Source: Sellimonas caecigallum (lineage in GTDB: Bacteria; Bacillota; Clostridia; Lachnospirales; Lachnospiraceae). From it: DNA of 64,000 nucleotides. A program made the position numbers and the translations under genes. The notes under the pieces are model-generated. The model was not told the origin of the DNA and ran no database searches. It saw only the letters and a program-made list of their open reading frames with translations. Of the stretch, positions 35,866 through 45,004 are shown piece after piece (the first letter of the stretch is position 1; each line of letters opens with the position of its first letter). The DNA lies in the NCBI RefSeq assembly GCF_045038405.1, contig NZ_CP173660.1, positions 62,001-126,000 of the forward strand, given 5' to 3'.

Positions 35866-38800
35866 CTATTCACCATCCTTTCCTGTTTCCATTGTAAGAA
35901 TACAACATACTTCTTCTATTTCCTGACAACTTAATCCTATTGTTTTCTGACTGATTGATGCCCTGAGTTCATCCGGGTTTCCGGTAATAATAATATCCTC
36001 AAACTCTACATCTGAGATACCAAGCAAGGCTTTAATCAGCTCCTGCAGAGATGAAATCTCTTCTGTTTTCCATATCATATTACCCTGGAAGAACAAATAT
36101 TGCTCAATGCATGTTGAAATACGATCTTTAATTCTCTTTGAAAGCTCCAGAGCCTTCAAATCGTTTCTTAACGCTTTTCCTCGGTATTGCTCTCTATTAA
36201 TCCAAGGCTGTAACAACATACAAAGTAATTCTGTTCTTGCTTCTCTTGCAGTTTTTATTACCACAGGATTTTCGTACTGATAAGCAACTTCTTTTACTTT
36301 TGCCTTATCTACCAAGGTAAGCACTGGACTGATCCAGTTATTCTGATAAACAACCGCTACACCACTTGGTAATTTTGCTATTTCATTTACCTGCGCTGTT
36401 GAAAGTCCAATAGACCTACCTACTGCCTCACGATCATTGGCTTCCGGTGTTCTGAGAACAATCTTCGTGTTCGTATTCTTAATTGCTGCAATATCAACAG
36501 AAGATGGCGACTGATCAACAATAATAAATCCCTCACCATATGTACGGATTTCAGCAATTGTATTCGTAATCATCTCAACAGATTTTCCGATTAACTCAGA
36601 CTCTCCGCCTGATGTATTCTTCAATAAGTTATGTGCCTCTTCCAAAACAGTTACATGACGCAAACCATTGTTATTCTCTGTTTTACGATCCACACGATAT
36701 TCATTGAGGATGTATACCATCAATCCCATGAGGAGCGCCTTAGTCTCTGATGATTTGACTCTGCTAATATCTAAAATACAGTTTTCATCGAACAATTTCT
36801 CATAAGGAGTCTGTTCTTCTGTAAAAATGTATTTATTCAATCCTACCGCTAAAGATTTTACTCTGGTAAGCAAGGCTCCTCTGTAATTTGACTTGATTTC
36901 TGCCGCATAATCAGAATTTATAATCAACTTATCTAACTGCTCGGCAAGCACTTCAAAGTCAGGATATGCCACATCTTCACCTTCAAAGGTTGATGATCCC
37001 AAATCCCATCCTACGGCTTCGTAAGATTTCAGAATCGCATCTTTGAAAAACGCTGGCATTGCATCATACATAGGCCAACATACACTGAAGATTTCTACTA
37101 AACCATCAATGTGCTCCAACACATGAATGGAGCGTGGAAATTTGAACGGATTGATATTAATCAGCTGCGCAATTCCCGGATTGGTAGAAAACACATTTAC
37201 ATCAGACAAATGGCCAAACACATCCTTGTACTCTCCCTTGGCTGGCTCAATTACAAGAAATGGCACTCGGTCTTGTCTTAATTCCATCAGTATTTGATAT
37301 ACAGTATTACTTTTTCCAGATCCTGTAGAACCAGTAATAAATGTATGCATATTAAGGCTCTTATTGTTCAGTTCTACGATTTTATCTGTGATTAAGCCCA
37401 TATCAAATACTCGTCCTAATGTAATTCTATCCTCCGGACGATTACTTGTTTCTTTTTCAAACAACTGATAAGTATTTACTTCCTTACCAAACTCTGCATG
37501 CTCAATTACAGGAAGCCCTGGAACCGTTGAACGTGGCAGTCCCAAATGAAGTCCTAACTCTTTACCGCTTATATTTGTAGATGGAGTAACAATAAGATTA
37601 CCGCCATAATTAAACATCGGATGAACAAATCTGGATAAGTAAGTTGTCAGGTCTCTATATTCTCCAACGATACCCTTATCCTTGCTTCTCCACGAATTGA
37701 TTGTAGAGACTTCTCGTCCATAATTGTCACCATTCATCAGAGAACGATAATTGCTAGCTGCTATTTCAGAAGCAGACATATCGTCAGATAAGAAATATCC
37801 TGCAACATTCCACAATCCGTAGCTATCATACTCGTTCATCTTCTTCAAAGCATCATCCAACATAACTAGCATATCTGTTACAGCCTTATTTTCCTCTGTC
37901 GTTGTAACGCCGGTTGTTGTTGATTTACTGATCTGTTTTGCCGGAGCAAGGGACGAAATAAAACTGCTGATCTGGCCTCCTGCCTGACCACCTATCTGGC
38001 CACCCAACATAGCAGCTGCTCCTGCCATTTGACCACCCACCTGTGCACCTAAAGCAACCCCTGCAGCCGTTCCAGCGATAGAAATAACAGCATTTGTAAT
38101 CATAACCGCCTTCTGCTTTCCATCCATCTCAGAAAACGATTGACTTCTCGATTCACTTTCACTGGTTGAATCAGAAAACTGCACTTTCTGTAATGGGGAT
38201 AAAGCAGTGTACAATGACTGATACTGTTTTCTCATTTGCTGCACATCCCAAGCATTCTTATTGTCGGCAATGATTACAGCTGTATAAGGGCGTCCACTCA
38301 TTGCTAGGCATAATTTTTCCATGCCCTGCGCAAATTCATTCTGTGGCTGGTCCTTATCTCGTCTGCTACTTCCCACTACGCTAACAGATGCAACATTATT
38401 TAAGGACTTTATTTTTTCTGAAAGATCCGCAATTTTCTTTCGGTCTTCATTTTCAATCTTCACCCCAGGGAAATGACCGATCAAGGTCTGTTTCAAAGTA
38501 TCCCCCAGTGTTACTGTTGATCTTTTTCTCGGAGAATCATTTGCTTCATTGTTTCTTACTCCGAGATAGTAATTTGCCTGCTTTCCATCTGAATCAATCA
38601 GAAAAAACACAGATGCATTATAAGTCGACAGCGTATTAAACACTGTGGTAAACTTGTCCATCACAGACTCATCTTTCTGATAGACCATCTCTGTAATTCG
38701 ATACATTCTGACATTATTAATTAAGTCTTCCTCCAATGGAGTGATTTCTCCCAATGGCATAATCTGCATGTCAGAAAGACGCGTAAGGTATTTCTTTCTT

Positions 38801-38892
38801 ACATATTCATCTATAATTTCTAATCGGTCTTCTAGTGCGATAACAGGTTCTGCTATCATATTTTGTCCCGACTTTATCAAATCTGTTGTCAT
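35866..38892 (-). CDS. HerA/VirB4-like ATPase with internal glycine zipper
   Basis: The 1008-aa protein has a C-terminal HerA/FtsK-class motor: Walker A TGSTGSGKSN (520-529), Walker B VTVLEEAH (747-754), and IRTYGEGFIIVDQSPSSVD, typical of HerA/DUF87 ATPases. Residues 50-210 resemble the N-terminal domain of VirB4-type secretion ATPases. Residues 265-312 are a glycine zipper (GVALGAQVGGQMAGAAAMLGG), which is unusual in this family and echoes the zipper of the next gene. It lies seven bases after the 541-aa gene, with AAAGGGG upstream. Possible roles are a DNA-translocating defence motor or the motor of a toxin export system. I could not find other secretion components. Confidence 0.75.
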   Translation of the reverse strand: MTTDLIKSGQNMIAEPVIALEDRLEIIDEYVRKKYLTRLSDMQIMPLGEITPLEEDLINNVRMYRITEMVYQKDESVMDKFTTVFNTLSTYNASVFFLIDSDGKQANYYLGVRNNEANDSPRKRSTVTLGDTLKQTLIGHFPGVKIENEDRKKIADLSEKIKSLNNVASVSVVGSSRRDKDQPQNEFAQGMEKLCLAMSGRPYTAVIIADNKNAWDVQQMRKQYQSLYTALSPLQKVQFSDSTSESESRSQSFSEMDGKQKAVMITNAVISIAGTAAGVALGAQVGGQMAGAAAMLGGQIGGQAGGQISSFISSLAPAKQISKSTTTGVTTTEENKAVTDMLVMLDDALKKMNEYDSYGLWNVAGYFLSDDMSASEIAASNYRSLMNGDNYGREVSTINSWRSKDKGIVGEYRDLTTYLSRFVHPMFNYGGNLIVTPSTNISGKELGLHLGLPRSTVPGLPVIEHAEFGKEVNTYQLFEKETSNRPEDRITLGRVFDMGLITDKIVELNNKSLNMHTFITGSTGSGKSNTVYQILMELRQDRVPFLVIEPAKGEYKDVFGHLSDVNVFSTNPGIAQLININPFKFPRSIHVLEHIDGLVEIFSVCWPMYDAMPAFFKDAILKSYEAVGWDLGSSTFEGEDVAYPDFEVLAEQLDKLIINSDYAAEIKSNYRGALLTRVKSLAVGLNKYIFTEEQTPYEKLFDENCILDISRVKSSETKALLMGLMVYILNEYRVDRKTENNNGLRHVTVLEEAHNLLKNTSGGESELIGKSVEMITNTIAEIRTYGEGFIIVDQSPSSVDIAAIKNTNTKIVLRTPEANDREAVGRSIGLSTAQVNEIAKLPSGVAVVYQNNWISPVLTLVDKAKVKEVAYQYENPVVIKTAREARTELLCMLLQPWINREQYRGKALRNDLKALELSKRIKDRISTCIEQYLFFQGNMIWKTEEISSLQELIKALLGISDVEFEDIIITGNPDELRASISQKTIGLSCQEIEEVCCILTMETGKDGE

Positions 38893-38898
38893 GAAAAA

Positions 38899-40521
38899 CT
38901 AACCCCTTTCAATTCTTGCCAACTGATCTTTAATCACAACCAACCAATCATTATCTGCTTGCAGCATTCTTTCATCCTCTGACAATTGAGATGCAATTCC
39001 GGTTTTTTCATTCACCTTAATCTCATGTAATTCAGACAACTTTGTATGGTATTTCCCGGCAAGCTCATCATAGTATCTTTTAAGATTTTCCTGGCTTTCA
39101 GAAATGTACTGTTCTACAACAGGAATCATTAATTCAATAGCCTTTTCTCTCCATTTTTCTAAATAGCAGGTCACGACCCTTACAAGCTCTTTTGGTTCAT
39201 TTGAAGATTTTGCCTTGAAGAAATCTAAGAAGTCTGTCTTCTCTTCATAACGTTCTTCCTGCAACTCCAGCAATGCTGACTTAATTCCATTCACCTCTAC
39301 ATTATCTGGAATAGTTACCTCAAGTCCTTCTGGCTTATACTCTGAATCCAGTGGTTGTCTCAGATATATCTCGTTAAATTCTCTTTCAATTTTTTCCTTT
39401 TCAAATCCAAAATGTTCGATTGCTTTCCTATAGAATTCACCAAGATATCTGGCTAGTTCTTGCTCATACTCTGTTGAATTACGATCTATCTCAACATCTC
39501 CAATAACCTTTGTCTTACGACTTTTCCATTTCCTGATCATTTCTTCCAGCTCAGTCTTCAGCTCATTGAAACGATTCCCTCCCGAATAATTATCAAGATC
39601 TACAAAGCGCATATCTGATGCCTTAATCTTTTCGATTACATCTTCTAATGCAGAAATCTGCTCGTATACTTCCGCATTTTCGATAGCACTCTGCTCGTTT
39701 TTTGCTTTCAAATGATCATCCAATGTATTTACTTCGTTCTCGAACACACGAATAACTTCGCCAACGTAAGCTACCATAGGATAATTTTTAATATATGTAG
39801 CCACATTTCCATCGTCTATACGGGAAATCAACTGTGGTTCCTCTATCCCAAGATCACTAATAAAGCGGACTACATATTCTTTATCCATTGCCGGCGATAT
39901 ACAGAAAAACAATTGGTTTTGCTCAACTTCTTTTCTTCCAAGTAGTGCAAGCAGATCATTTCTAAAAAGCTGAATTGTTTCTGCTTCTATTACAAACACA
40001 ACCGGAACGTAAGTCAGATTTGTACCTGCTATTTCATCTACACTCTTCACATTCTCAAGAGTAAATGTGAGATCTTCCGGCACTTCGTCTTTTCCTCGAA
40101 TAACGATGCATGAAAATGTTTCTTCAAGCAGCCCCCTGTTTGCATCATAAAAGTCATCAAAATCAAACTGTCTGTTCCTATTTTCTTTTAACCAATCAAT
40201 CAAATTCCTAATTTCATTACGCTTTATTTCTGCGTCTTCCAACTCATTACGCATAATAAGCCTTACCTGGTCAGGGGTGACTCCAAGAGAAATAAAAGTC
40301 TGTTGAAGCTTTTGAAAATCATATTCTGTCCCCGAAAAGAATAGATCAAAATCGTATCCGTTCATTTCATCGTAAAACATTTTAGGAACATCTCTTACCC
40401 AGTCAGCCAACAATTTATTTTCGTATTTCTCTATCTGGCTATTAATCTTTGGCTCCTGGCCATTAAACTTCACTTCTGTCTCTAACAGATAAGGATTATG
40501 CTGCAATTCCGCATTTACCAT
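38899..40521 (-). CDS. Helical protein of the HerA-nuclease operon, function unknown
   Basis: The start at 40521 (AAAGGAG upstream) gives about 540 residues; the frame is open to 40575 through the terminator hairpin, which argues against the longer form. No known enzyme motif is visible. Residues 20-220 are mixed alpha/beta (FVIEAETIQLFRNDLLALLG reads like a Rossmann-type strand-helix). Residues 265-320 are a coiled coil (LDDHLKAKNEQSAIENAEVY), and the C-terminal 250 residues are highly charged helices. It is the first gene of the tight three-gene operon with the HerA-like ATPase and the endonuclease, so a sensor or adaptor role is plausible but unproven. Confidence 0.6.
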   Translation of the reverse strand: MVNAELQHNPYLLETEVKFNGQEPKINSQIEKYENKLLADWVRDVPKMFYDEMNGYDFDLFFSGTEYDFQKLQQTFISLGVTPDQVRLIMRNELEDAEIKRNEIRNLIDWLKENRNRQFDFDDFYDANRGLLEETFSCIVIRGKDEVPEDLTFTLENVKSVDEIAGTNLTYVPVVFVIEAETIQLFRNDLLALLGRKEVEQNQLFFCISPAMDKEYVVRFISDLGIEEPQLISRIDDGNVATYIKNYPMVAYVGEVIRVFENEVNTLDDHLKAKNEQSAIENAEVYEQISALEDVIEKIKASDMRFVDLDNYSGGNRFNELKTELEEMIRKWKSRKTKVIGDVEIDRNSTEYEQELARYLGEFYRKAIEHFGFEKEKIEREFNEIYLRQPLDSEYKPEGLEVTIPDNVEVNGIKSALLELQEERYEEKTDFLDFFKAKSSNEPKELVRVVTCYLEKWREKAIELMIPVVEQYISESQENLKRYYDELAGKYHTKLSELHEIKVNEKTGIASQLSEDERMLQADNDWLVVIKDQLARIERG

Positions 40522-40562
40522 ATATATTTCAACTCCTTTGAAAAGCAAATTCTCAAAATAAC

Positions 40563-40598
40563 AAAAAGACACCATAGAGCCAAGAACTCCATGATGTC
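40563..40598 (-). terminator. Intrinsic terminator or attenuator ahead of the HerA operon
   Basis: On the minus strand GACATCATGGAG and CTCTATGGTGTC pair as a 12-bp stem with two G-U pairs and a 7-base loop, followed directly by TTTTTG. It ends only about 42 bp before the first start codon of the operon. As no intact minus-strand gene lies just upstream, it may act as an attenuator in the leader rather than as the end of another unit. Confidence 0.7.
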
Positions 40599-40618
40599 AT
40601 TTATAACCCTGCTTCTGG

Positions 40619-40648
40619 ACGTCAATATTAGCTCAGTACGTCAATATT
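40619..40648. promoter_or_regulatory. Direct repeat in the HerA-operon leader
   Basis: Two identical 11-bp units, ACGTCAATATT at 40619-40629 and 40638-40648, stand 19 bp apart, upstream of the attenuator. Repeats on about two helical turns are a common operator layout. On the minus strand each unit contains TTGACGT, so a -35 element could overlap them. No convincing -10 at the right distance was found. Confidence 0.4.
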
Positions 40649-40789
40649 TTATTTTTATTATAAACCACAATCATAACAATAACAATGAGAGAATCATAGT
40701 ATTGTCGTCTCTACACGACACCTTTCAAATAAAAAATTCCAGCCCAAGACACCAGCACCACCATCGATACTGGCATCCCGAGCCGGGTT

Positions 40790-40972
40790 CTCTTAACTTA
40801 ATGTCAGATTTTTTCTGGAAAGGACGCTGGTTGATGTCTGCCACGATCTTTTTGACCGCAGCATTCAGAGCTTCCAGAGAGGTATAAGTATCTTTCTTTA
40901 ATTCTTCTACCAGATGCGTCTCCAAGAAACGCACATGATTTTCAACTGTTGGTTTGCCTTTCTTATCGGTAA
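40790..40972 (-). pseudogene. IstA fragment (minus strand) at an inverted junction
   Basis: The minus frame reads GKPTVENHVRFLETHLVEEL followed by KKDTYTSLEALNAAVKK and RPFQKKSDIKLREP. This corresponds to the region just after the catalytic Glu of IS21 transposases. It is only about 60 codons long and ends in unrelated sequence. It faces a second istA fragment head to head across the palindrome at 40951-40994. Confidence 0.6.
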
Positions 40973-40994
40973 TTACCGATAAGAAAGGTAAACC
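40951..40994. repeat. 44-bp near-perfect palindrome joining two istA fragments
   Basis: Arms 40951-40972 and 40973-40994 are inverse copies with one mismatch, centred on GGTAATTACC. Both strands encode the same LSVITDKKGKP peptide. The palindrome marks the head-to-head joint of two diverged istA remnants. Confidence 0.75.
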
Positions 40995-41790
40995 GAATGC
41001 GGAGGGTACTGTAAAAGTTCTTGAAACATGGATTCTTGCAGCACTAAGGAACCGGAAGTTTTTCACTTTTGATGAACTCAATAAAGCCATCCATGAAAAG
41101 CTTGAAGAATTCAATGCAAAACCTTTCCAGAAAAAGAAAGGAAGCCGGTTGTCTGCATTTATTGAAGAAGAAAAGGACTTCCTCATGCCATTACCTGCTT
41201 CCCCGTATGAAACGGCTGTCTGGTCAACTGCCACCATACAACCTGATTATCTCATAAAAATCGGAGATTGCAAGTATTCTGTTCCATATGAATTTATCGG
41301 TAAGAAGGTCGATATCCGTGCTACGGAAAACAGTATTGAAGTTTTTTATCATAACAACCGTATAGCGTCGCATGTGCGCAGATTATATTCTCCGGAACCG
41401 ATTTATGTACCGGAACATATGCCTGAAAACCACAGAAAATTTCTAGAATACAACACAGACAGTTTTCTGGACTGGGGAATGAATGTTGGCCCTTCCACCC
41501 TCATTGTAGTAAAACATTTTTTATATATGCATAAGGTAGAGCAACAGGGATATAAATCCTGTGCATCACTGATGAAACTTGCGGATCGTTATGGTACGGA
41601 ACGTTTGGAAAACGCCTGTATCAAGGCGCTTAGTTACACGCCAAGTCCAAGCCTGAAAAATATCAGTACCATTTTGAAAAATGGCCAGGACAAAGTGGCA
41701 GTGGCTTCTTCCAGTGCCTCCAATAAAGAAAGCTCCAAGTATGGTATTACCAGAGGTGCCTCCTACTATGAAGGAGGTGACCGTTTATGA
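40973..41790 (+). pseudogene. Truncated IstA transposase (copy 3), 3' part
   Basis: The plus frame (about 270 codons) reads KKGKPNAEGTVKVLETWILA, containing the DDE Glu (NAEGTV), and runs through the intact C-terminal domain to the istB overlap. The HTH and the first two catalytic Asp residues are missing because the sequence stops at the palindrome. The product cannot be an active transposase. The downstream istB and small ORF of this IS21 subtype are still complete. Confidence 0.8.
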
Positions 41791-42566
41791 TTCGTCAGTC
41801 AACCATAGACAAGCTGCATGATATGCGGTTATCTGCAATGTCAGATGCCTTTGAATGCCAGTGTAAGGATCCTGATACCTATCAGGGATTATCTTTCGAA
41901 GACCGCTTCGGCATGCTGGTTGATAAAGAATGGGAGAAGCGAAAAAGCACAAAGCTACAAAAGCTTATTCGCAGTGCTGAATTCCGTTATCCCAATGCGT
42001 GCATGGAAGATATAGAGTATCATCCTGATCGAAATCTGGATAAAGGACAGATGTTGGAATTCTCCACCTGCCGATATATATCTGATGATCATCATATCAT
42101 TCTAAAAGGAGCATCTGGGAATGGAAAAACATATATCGCCTGTGCACTTGGAAACGCAGCCTGCAGAAACTTTATCAAGGTACGTTATGTACGTCTGCCA
42201 GATTTATTGAATGAGCTGGCTGTTGCACATGGGGATGGCACGCTGAAAAAAGTAATCAAAGCATATCAGAAGATTGATCTTTTGATTTTGGATGAATTCC
42301 TGTTAAGTCCGGTATCCACGGAACAGACACGGGAACTTCTTGAAATCATTGAAGCCCGTAGTGTAAAAGGCTCTGTGATTTTCTGCACACAGTTTGAACC
42401 GAAAGGCTGGTACAGCCGCATTGGAAATGACTGTGATGCCACTATTTGCGAAGCAATCATCGACAGAATCATTCATAATTCCTATGAGGTAATGATTGAT
42501 GGTCGCATATCTATGAGGGAACGTCATGGCATTAACGCTTCCTGGAAAGGAGCTGCCAATGACTGA
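41787..42566 (+). CDS. istB: IS21 family helper ATPase IstB (copy 3)
   Basis: This 259-aa AAA+ protein has Walker A LKGASGNGKTYIACALG and Walker B LLILDEFLL. Its ATG overlaps the istA fragment stop by four bases, with GAAGGAGG upstream. It is intact but orphaned, since its transposase is truncated. It belongs to a third IS21 subtype, different from copies 1 and 2. Confidence 0.9.
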   Translation: MIRQSTIDKLHDMRLSAMSDAFECQCKDPDTYQGLSFEDRFGMLVDKEWEKRKSTKLQKLIRSAEFRYPNACMEDIEYHPDRNLDKGQMLEFSTCRYISDDHHIILKGASGNGKTYIACALGNAACRNFIKVRYVRLPDLLNELAVAHGDGTLKKVIKAYQKIDLLILDEFLLSPVSTEQTRELLEIIEARSVKGSVIFCTQFEPKGWYSRIGNDCDATICEAIIDRIIHNSYEVMIDGRISMRERHGINASWKGAAND

Positions 42567-42756
42567 TTATTGTGCTTTCAGTAAAAACCATAAATGCATC
42601 AAGTTTACGGATTATGAAATAACTCGCCACGAATTAGAGGAAGCTGATGAACTGTGTCATGGTAATTGGATAGAAATCCAGCATCTAAGAGAATACATTG
42701 ACCGTTTACAGGTACTTCTTACAGAACATGGAATAGCTATTCCTGATGAATACTAA
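42559..42756 (+). CDS. Small accessory ORF of IS21 copy 3
   Basis: The start at 42559 has AAAGGAG six bases upstream and overlaps istB by 8 bp, giving 65 aa. The product is acidic and helical at its C terminus (HLREYIDRLQVLLTEHG) with a CxxxxxxKC-like N-terminal part. I know no function. The tight coupling suggests it belongs to the insertion element. Confidence 0.5.
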   Translation: MTDYCAFSKNHKCIKFTDYEITRHELEEADELCHGNWIEIQHLREYIDRLQVLLTEHGIAIPDEY

Positions 42757-43064
42757 TTAAATAACTGCACTCTGCTCCGGAAAGATATGCACTATTTTTC
42801 CGGGAAAGGGTGCTCTGAATTTTTGGAAAGCATGCCCTATTGCATTGGAATACTCACATACATCACAGTTCTCCGATTGCCACACTTATGTTTATTCTTG
42901 TTATGAGATTTTCTTGCCCTTGCATTTGCCCTTATGAGCAATGAGGGAAAGAGTAAACTTGTGTGTGACCGTATAAAGAGATAAGGCGAACACATTGCGA
43001 TAAATCCTTTATTTTCAAGGCTTTTGGAGGATTTTATTAAAACACTGTAACCTCTGTTGAGAGG
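42757..43064. other. Gene-free stretch, probable right end of IS21 copy 3
   Basis: No open frame of note. The first 90 bases hold three loosely similar units (GCACTCTGCTCCGGAAAGA, TGCACTATTTTTCCGGGAAAG, TGCTCTGAATTTTTGGAAAG), the type of repeat found at IS21 ends. The rest shows nothing I can name. The exact element end is not visible. Confidence 0.4.
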
Positions 43065-43592
43065 TTATAATTTACTGATATTCAAATCCAGATTTTCCAA
43101 AGTTTCATTCAAAGAAACTTTTCCATGTGCATTTTCTTGAATCACATTTAATAATTCTTGTGAAACAGTTTCTGATTGCCATCTTCTTCCATATGCTTTC
43201 GTCAAAATAAAAAGAATCAAACTCCTTAATTTTCTCTCGAACTCTGCATATTTAGGATATAATCTCTTACAGAAGCTCTCTGAAATCCCATCATAATCTC
43301 GGATAGCATAATAATATTTTGGTTGACTAGATTTAAAAAATGCTACATCTACTTTTTGCAATGCTGGAATGCAACGATTTACTCTTGCGCTCGATGTCAT
43401 CTCTAAAAAACAACGTTTCGATTTTTTCTTTTGAATAATACGATATTTAATATCTATGTCATTAACTTTGAGTATTTCATCATCTCGCACTTGCACAATC
43501 TCGTCTATTATCTCTAATAAAACTTCTTTCAATATCTTCGATTCATGCTTTTCTTTTTCAATAAAAATATAGCTCATTTTTATTTCAGCCAT
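43065..43592 (-). CDS. Hypothetical protein, probably a C-terminally truncated accessory gene
   Basis: I do not recognise this 175-aa product with confidence. The start at 43592 has AAAGGATGGG eight bases upstream. An N-terminal basic beta/alpha domain (IIQKKKSKRCFLEMTSSARV) leads to a helical part YPKYAEFERKLRSLILFILT, a pattern seen at the start of HEPN-like helical domains in defence proteins. No Rx4-6H motif is present, so that is only a resemblance. The frame ends abruptly in ETLENLDLNISKL beside the IS21 remnant, as if the rest had been lost. It has no close neighbour on its strand. Confidence 0.4.
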   Translation of the reverse strand: MAEIKMSYIFIEKEKHESKILKEVLLEIIDEIVQVRDDEILKVNDIDIKYRIIQKKKSKRCFLEMTSSARVNRCIPALQKVDVAFFKSSQPKYYYAIRDYDGISESFCKRLYPKYAEFERKLRSLILFILTKAYGRRWQSETVSQELLNVIQENAHGKVSLNETLENLDLNISKL

Positions 43593-43848
43593 ATACTTTT
43601 CCCATCCTTTTCAAATACAATCTATTATTGCCATATCAAAGCTCTTTCAAAAATGGTGTAGTAGTGGTGTAGTAAGCGCCTGTTTGAGCCGTGAAACCAT
43701 TGATTTTACAGGCTTTTCCGGGATTTTTCAAGATACTGCCGTATAATGGTTCAGTTGTCAAGACAAAAATCTGAGATTTTTATAATGAACTGATAGGGTT
43801 GATAAGTAACTGGATCAGAGGAAGATTTTCCTCAAATCCATATATGCT

Positions 43849-44667
43849 TTATGCTACATAAGGCAGGAGCAGTGCCGGATAGTAGCATTCCGCCGGCGTC
43901 TTATAATCAAGGGCAGAATGACAACGCTCAAAATTATAAGTATGGATATAATGGCAAATAGCTGCTCTGGCTTCCTTGATATTATTGTATTGTGTCAGAT
44001 AGGCTTCTTCATATTTGAAGCTGCGGAACCACCGTTCAATCATGATGTTATCCGCCCATCTGCTTTTCCCATCCATGCTCTGACGGACTCCGTTTTCCTT
44101 CACGAAATCCATATAGCGCTGGCTGGTAAACTGACATCCTTGATCGGAATTCAAAATCTGCGGCTTTGCGGTTTTGAATGCTTTTTTTAGAGCTGTAATT
44201 ACCATCCTGGTGTCCAGGGTATCATCCACTTCCCAGCCTACAATACACCGGCTGTACCAATCAATGACAGCTGTCAGGTACAGGTATCCACGTCTGATTG
44301 GAATATAGGTAATGTCAATAGACCATGCCTGGTTTGGCTTGTCTATGACTGCATTGCGGAGCAGATAAGGACATACTTTTGCCTGCTGCATCCGTTTGGA
44401 CAGATTTATTTTAGGATAAATAGGGTAAATATCCATTTCATTCATGTAACGGCGCGCTTTCCGGCGTCCCACATGATAACCACGAAGCTTTAATTGAGCC
44501 GACATCTGTCTTGCACCCCAGGTTGGGTTGTCTGTATGAAGATGGTCAATGATCTCTTTGCAGGCGAATTCTTCTTCAGAAACAGCCGTGCCTTTATAAT
44601 AAATGCTGGTACGATTAACACTGAGAAGCCTGGCACCAACAGAAGCGGGAAGCTCTTTAGTCTTCAA
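43849..44667 (-). CDS. IS3 family transposase OrfB (DDE)
   Basis: The integrase-core protein has catalytic residues in WSIDITYIP (Asp), ILNSDQGCQF (Asp) and DNIMIERWFRS (Glu), the rve fold of IS3 OrfB. An HTH_21-like region (NPTWGARQMSAQLKLRGYHV) precedes the core. The formal start (TTG, 44667) is not the real one: the frame is open upstream (VQSLLKTKELPASV) to the A9 slippery run inside orfA, so the working protein is an OrfAB fusion made by -1 frameshifting. All parts look intact. Confidence 0.93.
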   Translation of the reverse strand: MKTKELPASVGARLLSVNRTSIYYKGTAVSEEEFACKEIIDHLHTDNPTWGARQMSAQLKLRGYHVGRRKARRYMNEMDIYPIYPKINLSKRMQQAKVCPYLLRNAVIDKPNQAWSIDITYIPIRRGYLYLTAVIDWYSRCIVGWEVDDTLDTRMVITALKKAFKTAKPQILNSDQGCQFTSQRYMDFVKENGVRQSMDGKSRWADNIMIERWFRSFKYEEAYLTQYNNIKEARAAICHYIHTYNFERCHSALDYKTPAECYYPALLLPYVA

Positions 44668-45004
44668 AAGGCTTTGGACTAAACTTACTCTCGTAGTCAG
44701 GTCCGCAAATTTCCTCAGATTTTTTTTTGAGCCAGTCCATCTGCATGGTTAACTGACCAACTTTCTTAGCATAAGCCGCTTTCTCTTTCCGTTCTTCGGC
44801 AAGTTTTTCTTTGAGGTTTTCCTCACGCTTGTCATCGAACACAAGGGAAGCATTGTTAAGGAACTCTTTTTTCCAGTTTCGCAGCAGGTTTGGCTGGATG
44901 TTATTTTCAGCTGCAAGGGTATTGAGATCTTTCTCTCCTTTTAACAGCTCAATGACAAGATCTGATTTAAATTTGGCGCTGAAACTTCTTCTTTGTCTGG
45001 ACAT
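44657..45004 (-). CDS. IS3 family OrfA (HTH) with A9 frameshift site
   Basis: The 115-aa protein has the HTH_Tnp_1 domain (FSAKFKSDLVIELLKGEKD ... NLLRNWKKEFLNN) followed by a leucine-zipper helix (KLAEERKEKAAYAKKVGQLT). A run of nine A on the coding strand (44720-44728) lies within WLKKKSEE; a -1 slip there enters the orfB frame (NLRKFADL ... VQSLLK). This is the classical programmed frameshift of the family. Confidence 0.92.
   Translation of the reverse strand: MSRQRRSFSAKFKSDLVIELLKGEKDLNTLAAENNIQPNLLRNWKKEFLNNASLVFDDKREENLKEKLAEERKEKAAYAKKVGQLTMQMDWLKKKSEEICGPDYESKFSPKPFED

Noticed and set aside
35866..38892. VirB4 of a complete conjugative type IV secretion system
   Set aside because: No VirB6, VirD4, peptidase or other transfer genes are nearby. 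The gene is co-directional with a nuclease and opposite to the mob genes.
40725..41237. 170-codon minus-strand frame across the istA junction
   Set aside because: It is a chance join: its 5' half is antisense to the plus-strand istA fragment and only codons for 40790-40972 are a real istA relic.
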